The position numbers and the translations under genes are program-made. DNA of 64,000 bases. It comes from Daucus carota subsp. sativus (lineage: Eukaryota > Streptophyta > Magnoliopsida > Apiales > Apiaceae). Below, piece after piece: positions 48,903-59,569 of the stretch. The notes under the pieces were generated by a model that saw only the letters and a program-made list of their open reading frames with translations, was not told the origin of the DNA and did not search any database. The stretch's first letter is position 1; each line of letters starts with the position of its first letter. The DNA is taken from the NCBI RefSeq assembly GCF_001625215.2, contig NC_030386.2:39125296-39189295 (forward strand). The letters are read 5' to 3'.

Positions 48903-49739
48903 GGCCGGAACTTGATCGCCGGAGGGTTTTCCCGCTGGACTGGTAGTGTGAGTGAGGTGTTGATCGGAGAGGTGTGTGAGAGTTGGGCTGTGGGCTTCGG
49001 TAGCTAAAAGTGGCACAAGACTACAAGAGATGTTGCTGGGTCGTTGACCGTTGAGAGAAAAATGATTTATTATTTATTTCAAAAATCTTTTTTTAGAATG
49101 AAAGTCATTTTTTATTTTTGGTTTTTTCTATATAGATAGAATACAGTCTTACGCACTATAATTTTTATATTAAATAAAATTTAATAATTTTTCGTATTTG
49201 TATGCTCCCTCGATCCAGGCAGTATTCTCTGGAGTACAGGTTACTGGCACACAGTATTTTTTCTATATAAATAAAATACACACTATAATTTTTATATTAG
49301 ATAAAATTTAATAATTTTTCGTATCTGTATGCTCCCTCGATCCGGGCAGTATTCTCTGGAGTACAGATTACTGGCGCACACTATTACTATTTCATTAAAA
49401 TATAATTTTATAATTTATTTTGATTGTAATTATGATTGGTAACTCAATTAAAATATCTTCTTCTCGATGCAGGGAAGAGGGTACTTGTAAGCATCTCATC
49501 TTTAACAAATCGTGTGATTCCATGTAGAATGAATTATTCAGCAATTGATTCTGTCATATATTTGTTCGACGCAACTATTTTTTAGATGGTATATATTTTT
49601 ATTGTTAAATTGATTTTCTAACTAAAAAAAGTGAAACTCAATACACAAATATAAATTTACATTCATCTCATTTTCAGGAGAAAAAATTCAACATTCATCC
49701 AACACATGAGTTCCACCACAATTTAGCAAAAACTATCTA

Positions 49740-50301
49740 CAGTGAAAACTCTATAAATTAATAATGTCCGGATCGAAGAAATTTATTAATTTAGAGAGTT
49801 ATTAATTTATCGATAAATTAATAATTATTAATTTAATGAGTTTTTAACCGATTATATCATACATACCAAACAAAAAGGAAAATTAGTATATGTTTCTTAG
49901 AATTATGTTGCCGGCGAATTTTAGGAATCAATGTAAATTAGTAACTACTGTGTTCATGTCTATTGGAAATCAATAATGATTTTTGAAGTATTGCACTGTA
50001 AATATAAATGAGAGGAATAAATGTGTTCAATGTATAATATTCTTAAGTAAGTTTGGTATATATAAATTACATGAATGGAAAACAGACAACTACAGAATCA
50101 TATTTCAATCAGTTTCTATAAATTATTAATTTATGATTTTTTTGGGACCGAAAATTATAAAGAGATCTCCCGAAAAATTATTATCTTATTATTTTATCGA
50201 GTTTTTCAATTTTTTACATTGGCCCAAGTCGGGGCCGGACAAATTTATTATTTTAGAGAGTTTATTAATTTATCGAGTATTAATTTAAAGAGTTTCTACT
50301 G
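49740..50301. mobile_element. Emigrant-like (pogo) MITE (copy 2)
   Basis: Counterpart of 34807-35368; ends CAGTGAAAACTC and GAGTTTCTACTG with a TA on the left flank. Confidence 0.85.
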
Positions 50302-50877
50302 CATAAGAGATCATATTCAAAATTCTATGCATCTCATCATATTCAAAATTCTACGCATCTCATTATCAATTTTCATATACTAATCAGAAAATTAATTTAT
50401 TTATTCTTAAGATCAGGTATACTGATTAAATTTTGCCCAACTCTGTAAATAAAGAGAACTACTGACACACTCATACTCTGCTGCACTCTTGCTGAGCGAG
50501 CATGATAGTGCACTTGCTAATATCATACCAAGTGAAATCACGTTTTCAATCCAGCCAGATCTGTAACAAATTAATCAGAAAAATAATTATTTATACGGCA
50601 CATTTAATTTTTAATTGTTCAGAATTTAACTGACAATTCTTACATGGAGATACACTTGTTAACCTTGTAGACACAAGAAAATGGGTACACTTGGTGGGGA
50701 CAACAGTAATCGTAATCATGGTCCACTCCTTTTTTGACTTAAACAACACAGTTTGGTCGACTACTCAACCCCTTCTCAGCTTCCACAGATTCACCAATAA
50801 AATCCCCATTTCCCCACTTTTTTCATCAATCTCCACAAAATAATCTTATTATTTTCAACAAAAACTCTGAAAACAAT

Positions 50878-50929
50878 AAGCCCAGATGATGTTTATGATG
50901 ACCCAGATCAGGATCTGATCATCTGGGCT
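50878..50929 (+). promoter_or_regulatory. Leader hairpin with embedded uORF (copy 2)
   Basis: The same 13-bp perfect stem and ten-codon uORF as at 35945-35996, here upstream of the full-length F-box gene. Confidence 0.6.
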
Positions 50930-51262
50930 TTCTTGAAATTCACTACTACAGTTCTTGATTCAGTAGACATGTTTGTATTTGTTAAGGTGATGTTGAATTC
51001 TCAAGATTGAAGATATATGATTTTTGTATCGTGGGTCTTGCTTTAGATGTAATAGAAGTCTCATTTCTTGATTTTGCACTATGAATTGCTTGGCTTTGTG
51101 TATTGTGCATAGAGAGGTAGCTAGATAAGCTGTTTAGTTGCTAATGTTGTGTGGAATTGGTTAGAGTCTTGAAGTTTGTAACTTGAAAGGCATAGTTTGG
51201 TGGTAGTGTGGATTGATATATTTTTCGATATAGGGTTGTGCAGGTGATCTGTTATTTTTGCC

Positions 51263-54200
51263 ATGTGTGAGCCTTGTGGGTCGAGTATGCTTCTTGCGCT
51301 GCCTGATGATATTTTTGCAATTGTTGCACAATCTTTGAGTCCGAAAGATGTGTGTAACTTGTGTTTGTGTTGTAGAAGCCTGAGTGGGCTTGCGAGTAAT
51401 GATAAGGTGTGGTTTACTCAATGTGAAATGCTTAGAGTGGTTTCGGTGAAAGACCTTGTTGAATGGCGAAAGGGGGTATTGTCGTACAGGGTGCTTTGCA
51501 AGTTCCTTGTTAGTGTCAAGTCGTTGATTGGGATTTGGGTGCACCAGAATCCGGAATTGGGTAATGTGGTTTATGTGATGCCGGGTTTTATTTCTGTTGT
51601 TGGGTGTCGGATTATACCACAAGAGCTTGGACCGTTGGGTATTAAAGATGGTCCTATTTTATGGGCGCCGGTTTTTGAGATCTTAAGCAATATTGATGGC
51701 TCCTCTATGTTTTTCCTTCATGGAAGGGACAAGGATGATGATTATATTTATCCTGGTTCTGTTAAGGCTGTAGATAAGGCTTGTAACATGCTATTGCTTG
51801 AAGTTATGCCAAAAGAACGAAGTACTGGTGAAAAATCAGTGGATGATAAGGAGCTACTTGTGAGAGGTGACCACTCACGTAGCTTGAATATAAAGTCTCA
51901 AAGGGTATTTGGACAGAATAAGCAGAAGGTACAATTCAATCGGTTGGCTTTTGGTGATAGAAGAAAGCTACTTGAGACTGTTACTAGTCAAGTTCGGTTG
52001 AAGGTCCCGGATTTGGCAAGTGGACTACTTTTTCCTCGACTGAGCAGCGATGAAAATAATTTTCAACAAGATTTGGTGCATTTGCACAAGAGAAGATCAT
52101 TGCTGATGGAAATGTACAAGCTTCGGAGTGATTGTAGCAAACACAATGTTGGTCCTCATCCACCTGCTGATCCTACCCAACTAAAAATAAGTGAGATGAG
52201 AAAGGCCTTCGAGAATTCTACTGGTTTACACACTTCCCTTGGTGAGGATGATTGCCTTACACAATCTACAAAAAGGAAAAATCTAGCTGGATATTTTAAA
52301 GATGGCCTGAAACAGATACTTGGGAAATCAACCTTAACAATTTATGGCCGTGAACGTGTAAGAAGTAGTACTTCAAGCAGTGACAGCAAGCATGCACAAC
52401 TAGACGACTTTCTTTATTCTGGTGACACAATAGGACTAGCCCTAAATGCTTCAAATGGAAAGCTATCTTCTTATAGAGCTTGGCCAAATATGCATGATAG
52501 TCGTTTTGCTCTTTACAAACTGCCCATGCAAGAGCCAAAATCATCCCAAGAATACGGTGGTCTATGGGGAGGAACATTTGGTTGGCCTCCTGGGATGCCC
52601 TCCGAAGACAAGCCTGGAAAAGCCCTTTACTTCCTTTTTTTATCATATGAAGAGTCCCAAGGCCAACGCTTACTCATCGCTACTAAAATATTAGAAGGGA
52701 CTCATTATGTTCTACATCCAAATGGTTCTGCTATGTTTATAGTCAATCTTGATGAGCCTTCTTCAGATCCTTTCCCGTTGGGCGGTGATGGAGATTTAGA
52801 ACCTCTTGATATTACATGTGCTTATACAGGAGAAGGTATTGCAAATGGATATGGTTTCAGATATCCAGGTTCAAAGCCTGGCTCTTTATTTGTTATACAA
52901 GGTGGGCTTCTTGCTTTTGTATGGAAAGAATCTAGAACTGTCTTGACCATGCAGAGGCTTGACTTGCAAGAACTTCTAAAGAAGGGGGAAAGGGTTCCTG
53001 CGTTACCTCCAACTGCCAACTTTGCATATCTAACAAAGTCCTACTCAAATGTTTTTGCCGGCTTCTCAAGCACCTCAAATGGTCTGGCTTTGCAAAGGTA
53101 TACACCTAAAAATTACTACTCAACTTTGTGCAAAGTTATTTATGTCTAACTTGGGTTGCTTCAACTGCTTTTTTTATCTCTCTCACTCTATGTTTAAGGA
53201 GTTCAGTACTTTTATTGTTTCATAACGTATTTGCATTAGAAAAGGTATTTAGAATCTACTTTTGATGCACTATGACTCGCAAATTTCCAGAAACTGCTTT
53301 GTTTAGAGCAGCTTGACGCAGTTTTATCGAATTTATAGCTTGGGACTTATAATTTACACCGAATACTATATTACATAGAGTAACAGTAATCAAAAAGCCA
53401 AGCTGTAATTTCCAATGCAAAATTTACCAGAGATTTGATTAGATCCTCAATACAACATTGAAGAAAACCCATTGGTGGAATGGTTCAATGATTTTACTGC
53501 TTTTCTTAATGCAACAGAGATGTAATTACATCTTCAATACTGCTGACTTATGGATAATACATTAGAGTAGAAAAGACATTACAGATTGAATCATTGGACC
53601 GAAAAATTTGAAGGAACGGTTGAAGATACTACATATAAAATTAAATTAGACAAGAAGCTTAAAAGTTGGTTTCAAAAAAAAGTTGAAACTTAAGGACTCG
53701 ATAAAAGCAAAAAACTCATAAGATATGAAAAATAAATATCGATCTGAAATCTGATACAAATGTATAGGACTGTAGAAATTTATCCAGAAGGCAGAGTTTG
53801 TATATATCAGAGGATGAGATCATTTGTCATGTAATTTGATTAATCAGAATGCAAGAATTTATGTTCTTCTTCTGGCCAACTTAGTACTATGGAAAGGAGA
53901 GATGTAAATTGGATATTCATCATCTTTTTCAATCTTTTTTTTGAAGCCATACGCAGTTTACTCTATACCAGGTATTAACTAACCTATGTTAGAAAGTCCC
54001 AAGTGACAAGCGTTATTTAGGCCTTCTCTTTCATAGGTTGAATGATGATAGTGGTTGTTTATGTTTTACGGATAATGTTTTTTATATTTATTCTATTAGC
54101 TCTTTTCATTATACAATATATTGTTTTTCAAAAAATACTAATTTCGTACCATTCGTTGGTGTTAGAAAATATTCAGTTGATTGTTTTTAGTGTCAAGGTT

Positions 54201-54885
54201 GAGAGTAATTGCTATGGACGGGCTGTCTGTAACTTCCAGAAAGCAGTCACCTATTGTAACATCCCACATCGATGATATAAAGAGTATTTGGGGCCTTTAT
54301 ATACCAAATTGCTAGCTATTTTAGATTAACATGTGGTGGGTTATTTACATGTTAGTTGTAGGCTCGGGATATTATAAGTGGTATCAGTATTTTTTTTAAT
54401 TTTTTTTTGTGTGTGTGTGTGGGGGGGGGGGGGGGGGTCGCCAAATTACTAGCTCTTTCCCCGGGGTTTGTTTCCTCCCTTCCCGCCCCCACCTGTTTTT
54501 TTATAATATCCCAAGCCCACAATACATTGTTGGGATGCTGATGATTTGAGTTAGAAATTGCTAAAATCTAAGTTCCAGATAGTGGGACGATCAAGGTATA
54601 TTGTCACCTCTTTTGAGAGTCGAGGCTAATGAAAAACTGAAAACGATATTTTCTATTACTTGAAGATGAGAACTGGGTTAGACTTATTATGACTGTATCT
54701 TTAGAATGAGACATCAGGTTATGATACAGCCATACAAGAATATTTGTATATCCATGAAGTTCTTTAATGTATCAACCTCTTTCCTGTCTACTGTGTCATT
54801 ACAATCATTTTATAACATAGATGAGAACCTTGCTACTGAATCTTCGATCGTCTCTTATAATGTTTTTAATGTTGTTTACAGATGA
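51263..54885 (+). CDS. F-box protein At5g39450-like, full length (copy 2)
   Basis: The main exon 51263-53097 encodes 611 codons plus two bases. It has an N-terminal F-box (ALPDDIFAIV to SNDKVWF, about residues 8-55) and a long C-terminal region with GLWGGTFGWPPG and, after the point where copy 1 ends, YTGEGIANGYGFRYPGSKPG, VWKESRTVLTMQRLDLQELL and FAYLTKSYSNVFAGFSS. A donor (AAAG|GTATAC) at 53098 and an acceptor at 54880-54881 (TTTACAG) would complete Arg and give a stop at once (AG|A TGA), for 612 aa. Without splicing the frame runs to 53149 (628 aa). By family it is an SCF substrate receptor with unknown target. Identical to copy 1 over the shared 517 residues. Confidence 0.87.
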
Positions 54886-55763
54886 ATTATGATCACATGC
54901 ACGGCTTCAAGCGCTGCCCTCACCCTCTTGCACACATCAATATTCAAAAAGTTGGGACCTCTACCTGTGTAATGTTGCAGTAAGTAAACTCCTGTAAAGA
55001 ATTCTACTCTGTTTAGGTTCTGTAAAAAGAGAAGTTATGAGGAGAGTGAAAATTTTCTTGTACCTAAATACTTATTATGTAATTACATTGAAATTGAGGG
55101 TCTGGTCGAGTTTTTTTTTTTTTTAAAAAAAAAGGAAGAAAGGGTTATACAATAGTTTTACTATACATTGAAATTTTAGATAGTTTTACTTTGCAAGTTT
55201 CGGGAAATTATCTCGCACTTTGCTGCTTTTTTTTTTTTTTTTTTTTTACGATGCAGGCTTATATGCCTTACAAATTAGTATCTGTTCTAATAATTCTCGG
55301 AGCCAGAGTCAAACCCGGATGTTCCGGGACAACAGAGGATAAACCCACCATTGGCTATCCAATCGTGTTAAAATTATTAATTTCAAATTTTTCTTGATGA
55401 AAATATATATCAGACTTTTAATTCACATGTATTAATAAAGTAATAATTTTGTTATTCGGTTAAATTATTTCGAAACGTGTGTCAAAAATAAAACCCGTTG
55501 TGAATAAAATTGAAGAAGGTTGAAGCCTATTCGGATTTTATCTCTGTAATGTTAAATGATTTGAAAATGAATAAAATCATTCTCCTTCATGGCCGAAAAA
55601 CAAAACTCAAAAATTGTTATCTTTCATTTTTTAGATAGAATTTTTTTTGTCTAAGCATTTTTTAGATAGAATTGGTCCTATATCTAAAAGAAAATTTGAG
55701 TGGGATACTATTTTTGCCGCATGTTAGTTGAACTCTTTTCTTCGTAATGAACCAGGTTTGTAG
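53150..55763. other. Probable F-box gene intron/3' UTR and intergenic DNA
   Basis: If the acceptor at 54881 is used, 53098-54881 is an intron and 54882 onward is 3' UTR. No coding frame was recognised. Possible retroelement debris starts TGTAACATCCCACATCGATG near 54256. A GT/G tract, a T/A run near 55110-55133 and a long T-run near 55228-55248 are also present. Confidence 0.5.
54408..54437. repeat. (GT)n followed by 17-base G run
   Basis: GT repeats end in an uninterrupted run of 17 G (54421-54437). Such a run can form a G-quadruplex and is prone to length error in sequencing. Confidence 0.92.
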
Positions 55764-56332
55764 TAGAGCTGTACATTCAATCCGCTCAACCGCATCAACC
55801 ACCCGTAACCGATCCGTGTATTATGGATAACCGCACAATGTAGACGGTCGCGGATGAATTTTTTAATAACCATTAATTTGCGGTTTGGTTGCGGATTCAT
55901 TTTTTTTAAACCCGCAAAAAACCAACCGCAACCGCCAACCGCACATTATATAAATTTAAATATTTTTATTATATATGTTTATATATTTACATATAGATAT
56001 TCACATAAATAAATAAAAGTTACTAAATTAATGAAATTTGGACTCTTTGAGCAAGGCCCAATATAAATTAGTCAATGTGTCCATGACTGTAATTTATTTC
56101 ATGCTCCAAATGGAAACTTATATCAGAGTGTATGATAGAACTTCTTTGTCTAACTATTTTAACGGTTGAACCGCAACTCAAACCGCAACCAACCGCAATT
56201 ACGTGGGTGGATTTGGTTGGGTTTTTTTAGCCAACGGTTTGATCGCGGTTTGAGATTTTAGAAAACCGCAAGTTGCGGTTTGGTTCGGTTATTACCCTCC
56301 AACCGAACCAATCCGAACCGTGTATAGGCCTA
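55764..56332. mobile_element. Non-autonomous hAT element
   Basis: A perfect 8-bp target duplication GTTTGTAG flanks the element (55756-55763 and 56333-56340). Termini are TAGAGCTGTACATTCAATCC on the left and, reversed, TAGGCCTATACACGGTTCGG on the right. Both subterminal zones are rich in AACCGCAACC/GGTTGCGGTT words, the short-motif arrays expected where hAT transposases bind. It is 569 bp with no transposase. Confidence 0.93.
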
Positions 56333-57627
56333 GTTTGTAGGCAATAAAATAATAAAATAAAAGTTTTTTCTCTCTTTAAACTTGATGAAAAATATAACGA
56401 TATAACGAAAATGTTAAGGTTCACAGCCTAAGTTACATGGAGACCATAATTAGTTGGAGTATTGAAGTCTTTCATCTGGTCTGTTCATATAAAACAAATC
56501 CAACGGCTGTTACTATTGTTTAATGTGTATATTTTTTTTGTAGCGTATATGCATACTTAAGTTTATACGTATTAAAAACTAGTAACCGTTAGTTAAGTCT
56601 CAGCGCCATTTGAGGATTACAGTTTTTCCGTTGGATAGAGTGCTTCATCATGCTGATTTTTAATTTGTTCCCATGTTCTTCTCCTTCTAGTTTCATCATA
56701 CATAGTTGTTGCTCGGTGGTTTTCTCTCGAGGTTAGGATTATACAATTGTTCTGCAGATGGTGAATATGTAGAACAATTGTTCTGCAGTTGGTGAATCTG
56801 CAGAACAGTTCTGCATTTGTTGAATCTACAAAACAGTTGTTCTGGAGATGGTGTTTTTCATGTCGTGGTTGTTCATGAAATTTTACATCGTGTAATATAT
56901 TCTACACATCTGTCTGGACAGTTATGGTCTCCAAGATACCAATATCCACTTCCGAATTCCCATTCTTGGTGTTATCGAACACCAGTTCTTCGCTGATAAT
57001 CTTGATAACTTATTGTTTTGATTTATGTGAGAAAACGCAGGACAATAAATGACTAGTAACTGCCTTTTAGATTAGAGCAAAAAGCGGGATTGTAACCGAT
57101 ATACAATACACTATGGTCCGCAGAACAAGTATACGGTTTGCAGGTTTTTTTAAAAGATGTGACCTGTCTCTCACATCAATCGTTCCTAGTATTAAGATTT
57201 AATGGTCTAAGATTGGGTCTCCAAGGACTCTAAAATATCAAGACTCCAAAGAGCCAACTCAAGATTCACAATCGAAATTGTAATTTGAGAATTGAGGATT
57301 TCGTTTGAATTCATCCAAATCTAAGATGAATTGGATAGTTAATAAATGAGTCGGAAAAAATGTACACAAAATTTATCACAAAATGATGTATCACTCCTTA
57401 ATGACGGAAGAATAATATATTAGATATACACACATATTTGTTATTATTATCTAAATTATAATTAATTGAAATATAATACATTATATTTTGTATTTAATTT
57501 TATACCTCTAATATTATCCTAAAAGATGATAATCAAATTTTTTGGACAAAAACATTACCATTACAATATCAATTTAACCAAATTGGAAATTCATTTTATG
57601 ATTGCAATTCAAATTTAATAAGACTAA
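56333..57627. other. Intergenic DNA without recognised gene
   Basis: AT-rich spacer. The only distinctive structure is an imperfect repeat array at 56746-56855. No ORF with a known motif was seen. Confidence 0.55.
56746..56855. repeat. Imperfect tandem repeats of about 30 bp
   Basis: Four diverged units contain ACAATTGTTCTGCAGATGGTGAA or close variants (AACAGTTCTGCATTTGTTGAA, AACAGTTGTTCTGGAGATGGTG). CTGCAG and ACAATTGT are themselves palindromic. Confidence 0.75.
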
Positions 57628-59207
57628 GGGGGTGATATTGTATCATGACTTTTAATGACAAATTTTGGGAGGATGATTTTAATGGATTTTATAAACTTTT
57701 AATGACTCTTGTTGACTTTTTAAGATTTAAAAAAAAAAAATTCATGACTCCTAAGATAATGATTTTTAAAAATTTTAACAGACTTTTTATTACAAATTCA
57801 TGACTTCCAAATACTTTAATAAACTTTTATTATATAAAATCATAAATAACCTCTCCGAAATCCTCTGAACCTTGCTATACCCTCTTGGCTCTTGGTATAA
57901 CTCAAGTTAGGTGTATATTCTCAAATCTGCCGACTACAAAATCGAGTACAAGGTATTATTCCTTGAGCTAGCTGTTGAATTCTTGAGCCGCCTTAGAGCA
58001 AGTCCAACAGTGTCCTAGTTGGAGTCCTAAATATAATATAAAAAATTATGTCCTAGTAGTTTAGGATATATTCTACTAGCTTCAACTCCAACAATGTGCC
58101 TTATTTTCACTATATGTTTAATATTTTATTATTAAAAGTTCACTTTCATCATTAAAACATAATATAAAATAGAGAGAGAGAAAAAGAGTGTTGGTAAGAA
58201 TTTATTATAAAATATGGGATAGGGCAAGGAGAGAGAGTGCCTCAAAAATAGGGCTTGAATGGATTGTCCTAGTGATATAGGGCATCACTAGGACATTGTT
58301 GGAGCAAGTTTTTTCATCAAATGCCCTATATTATGACTTAGGACACCAAATAGGGCAGCTGTTGGACTTGCTCTTAGGCACTGGTGCGCGACTTGAACCG
58401 TATAAATTGACCTATTTGAATGTCCAGAACTCCAGATCAAATGGGCTGTAGCCACCTGGAAGAATGGACGAGCCTCCTGTCGCAAAATTTGCACCATGCC
58501 TGAAATTTGTACCGATTGAATCCAAATATTATGGACTCGAATAAGGCAAACCCAAGCGTTCAGCTGCCTCACATATATTTGACATCGATTAATTAAATAA
58601 AATTGACTTCATATAAGTTCACATTATCTGCGGATCACAAGCAGTCTAGTAATTCAATAAACACTGGGACATTGCCAGAGTGGTAGTCACCAAATTTGTT
58701 GCATTACCACTTGGACATAGTAATCATCAGGAAAAACATATATACATATTACTATTAGCCGAAACAAGTAGATCTATATATACATGTAAAATCACGGAAT
58801 GATAATAGAGAAGAAAATATCTTTTTCACAGAGGATGAATTGAAGAGACTTTTCGCGGATGAACCCGTTGGAGCGACCGGTTAATTGAGGGAAGATAAAA
58901 TCATGTCAAATCTTTTCAATAACGGCCTTACAATTTTTAGAAAAAATATATGCAGTTTTTTATAAAAAGTCATTAAAATTCTATCAATTATATATTTCCA
59001 CCAAAATCATTGAGATATTGAATAACAACTGACTTTTGATAACTCTTTAAAAGTTGTAATTCAATACCATAAACTTTGAAAGACTTTTTGAAAATCCTGA
59101 TACAATACCTCCTTACTTTTAAAGAGTACTTAAAAATCTTAATTGAATACACCCAGATTTTAAAAGTCAATAAAAGTCATTAAAAATTATGATACAATAC
59201 CACCTCC
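57628..59207. mobile_element. PIF/Harbinger-like element with nested MITE
   Basis: The left end GGGGGTGATATTGTATCATG is matched by the right end which, reversed, reads GGAGGTGGTATTGTATCATA. A TAA target duplication flanks it (57625-57627 and 59208-59210). TGACTTTTAATGACTTTTATT-like words repeat in both subterminal zones. It spans 1,580 bp, of which 378 bp are a nested insertion. No transposase frame was seen. The TAA site favours PIF/Harbinger. Confidence 0.85.
57996..58373. mobile_element. Tourist-like MITE nested in the Harbinger-like element
   Basis: The perfect terminal repeat GAGCAAGTCCAACAG/CTGTTGGACTTGCTC is flanked by TTA on both sides (57993-57995 and 58374-58376). TTA/TAA target sites and this end sequence are typical of PIF/Harbinger-derived Tourist MITEs. 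At 378 bp it is the younger of the two insertions. Confidence 0.93.
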
Positions 59208-59569
59208 TAAATCAGGATATGAGTTTTGTGTGTCGTTCCCACTAGTTATGATTGATTGAGAATCAGAACTAATCGATGAATTTATCGATTAATTTGTAAA
59301 AGATATACGAGAGATTATTTGAATAAATCGATGATTTTAATTAAACCGGAGTCTAATTAATAGATCAGTAAAATTTATTTTATAGAATAATCATAGATTT
59401 GTTAATAAACCGTGGTTTAATATACCAAAATCATATATCAATATTATAATATTCCTAATTTCAAATCTTTTTACAATATTCCCAAAATAAATAAGTACTT
59501 GTATTCGTGAAAAATTCCGACGAAGCATAAGCAAGCTGAAGGCTGCCGCCGTAATCAATCTGAACAACA

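Larger units (their letters stand above)
48903..51262. promoter_or_regulatory. Divergent intergenic region FCLY / F-box (copy 2)
   Basis: This is the counterpart of 33970-36329; no difference was noticed by eye. It holds the same tandem duplication (about 49123-49379), the MITE, the leader hairpin and both uORFs (50886-50918 and 50990-51010). Confidence 0.55.
38452..52813. repeat. Tandem segmental duplication, copy 2
   Basis: This copy starts at TAGTAAAACACTTTTTTC, the counterpart of 24844, and follows copy 1 to GAACCTCTTGATATT. There copy 1 breaks off and this copy continues into the native 3' end of the F-box gene. It is 1.3 kb longer than copy 1, chiefly because of the Helitron at 41518-42905. 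Confidence 0.97.
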
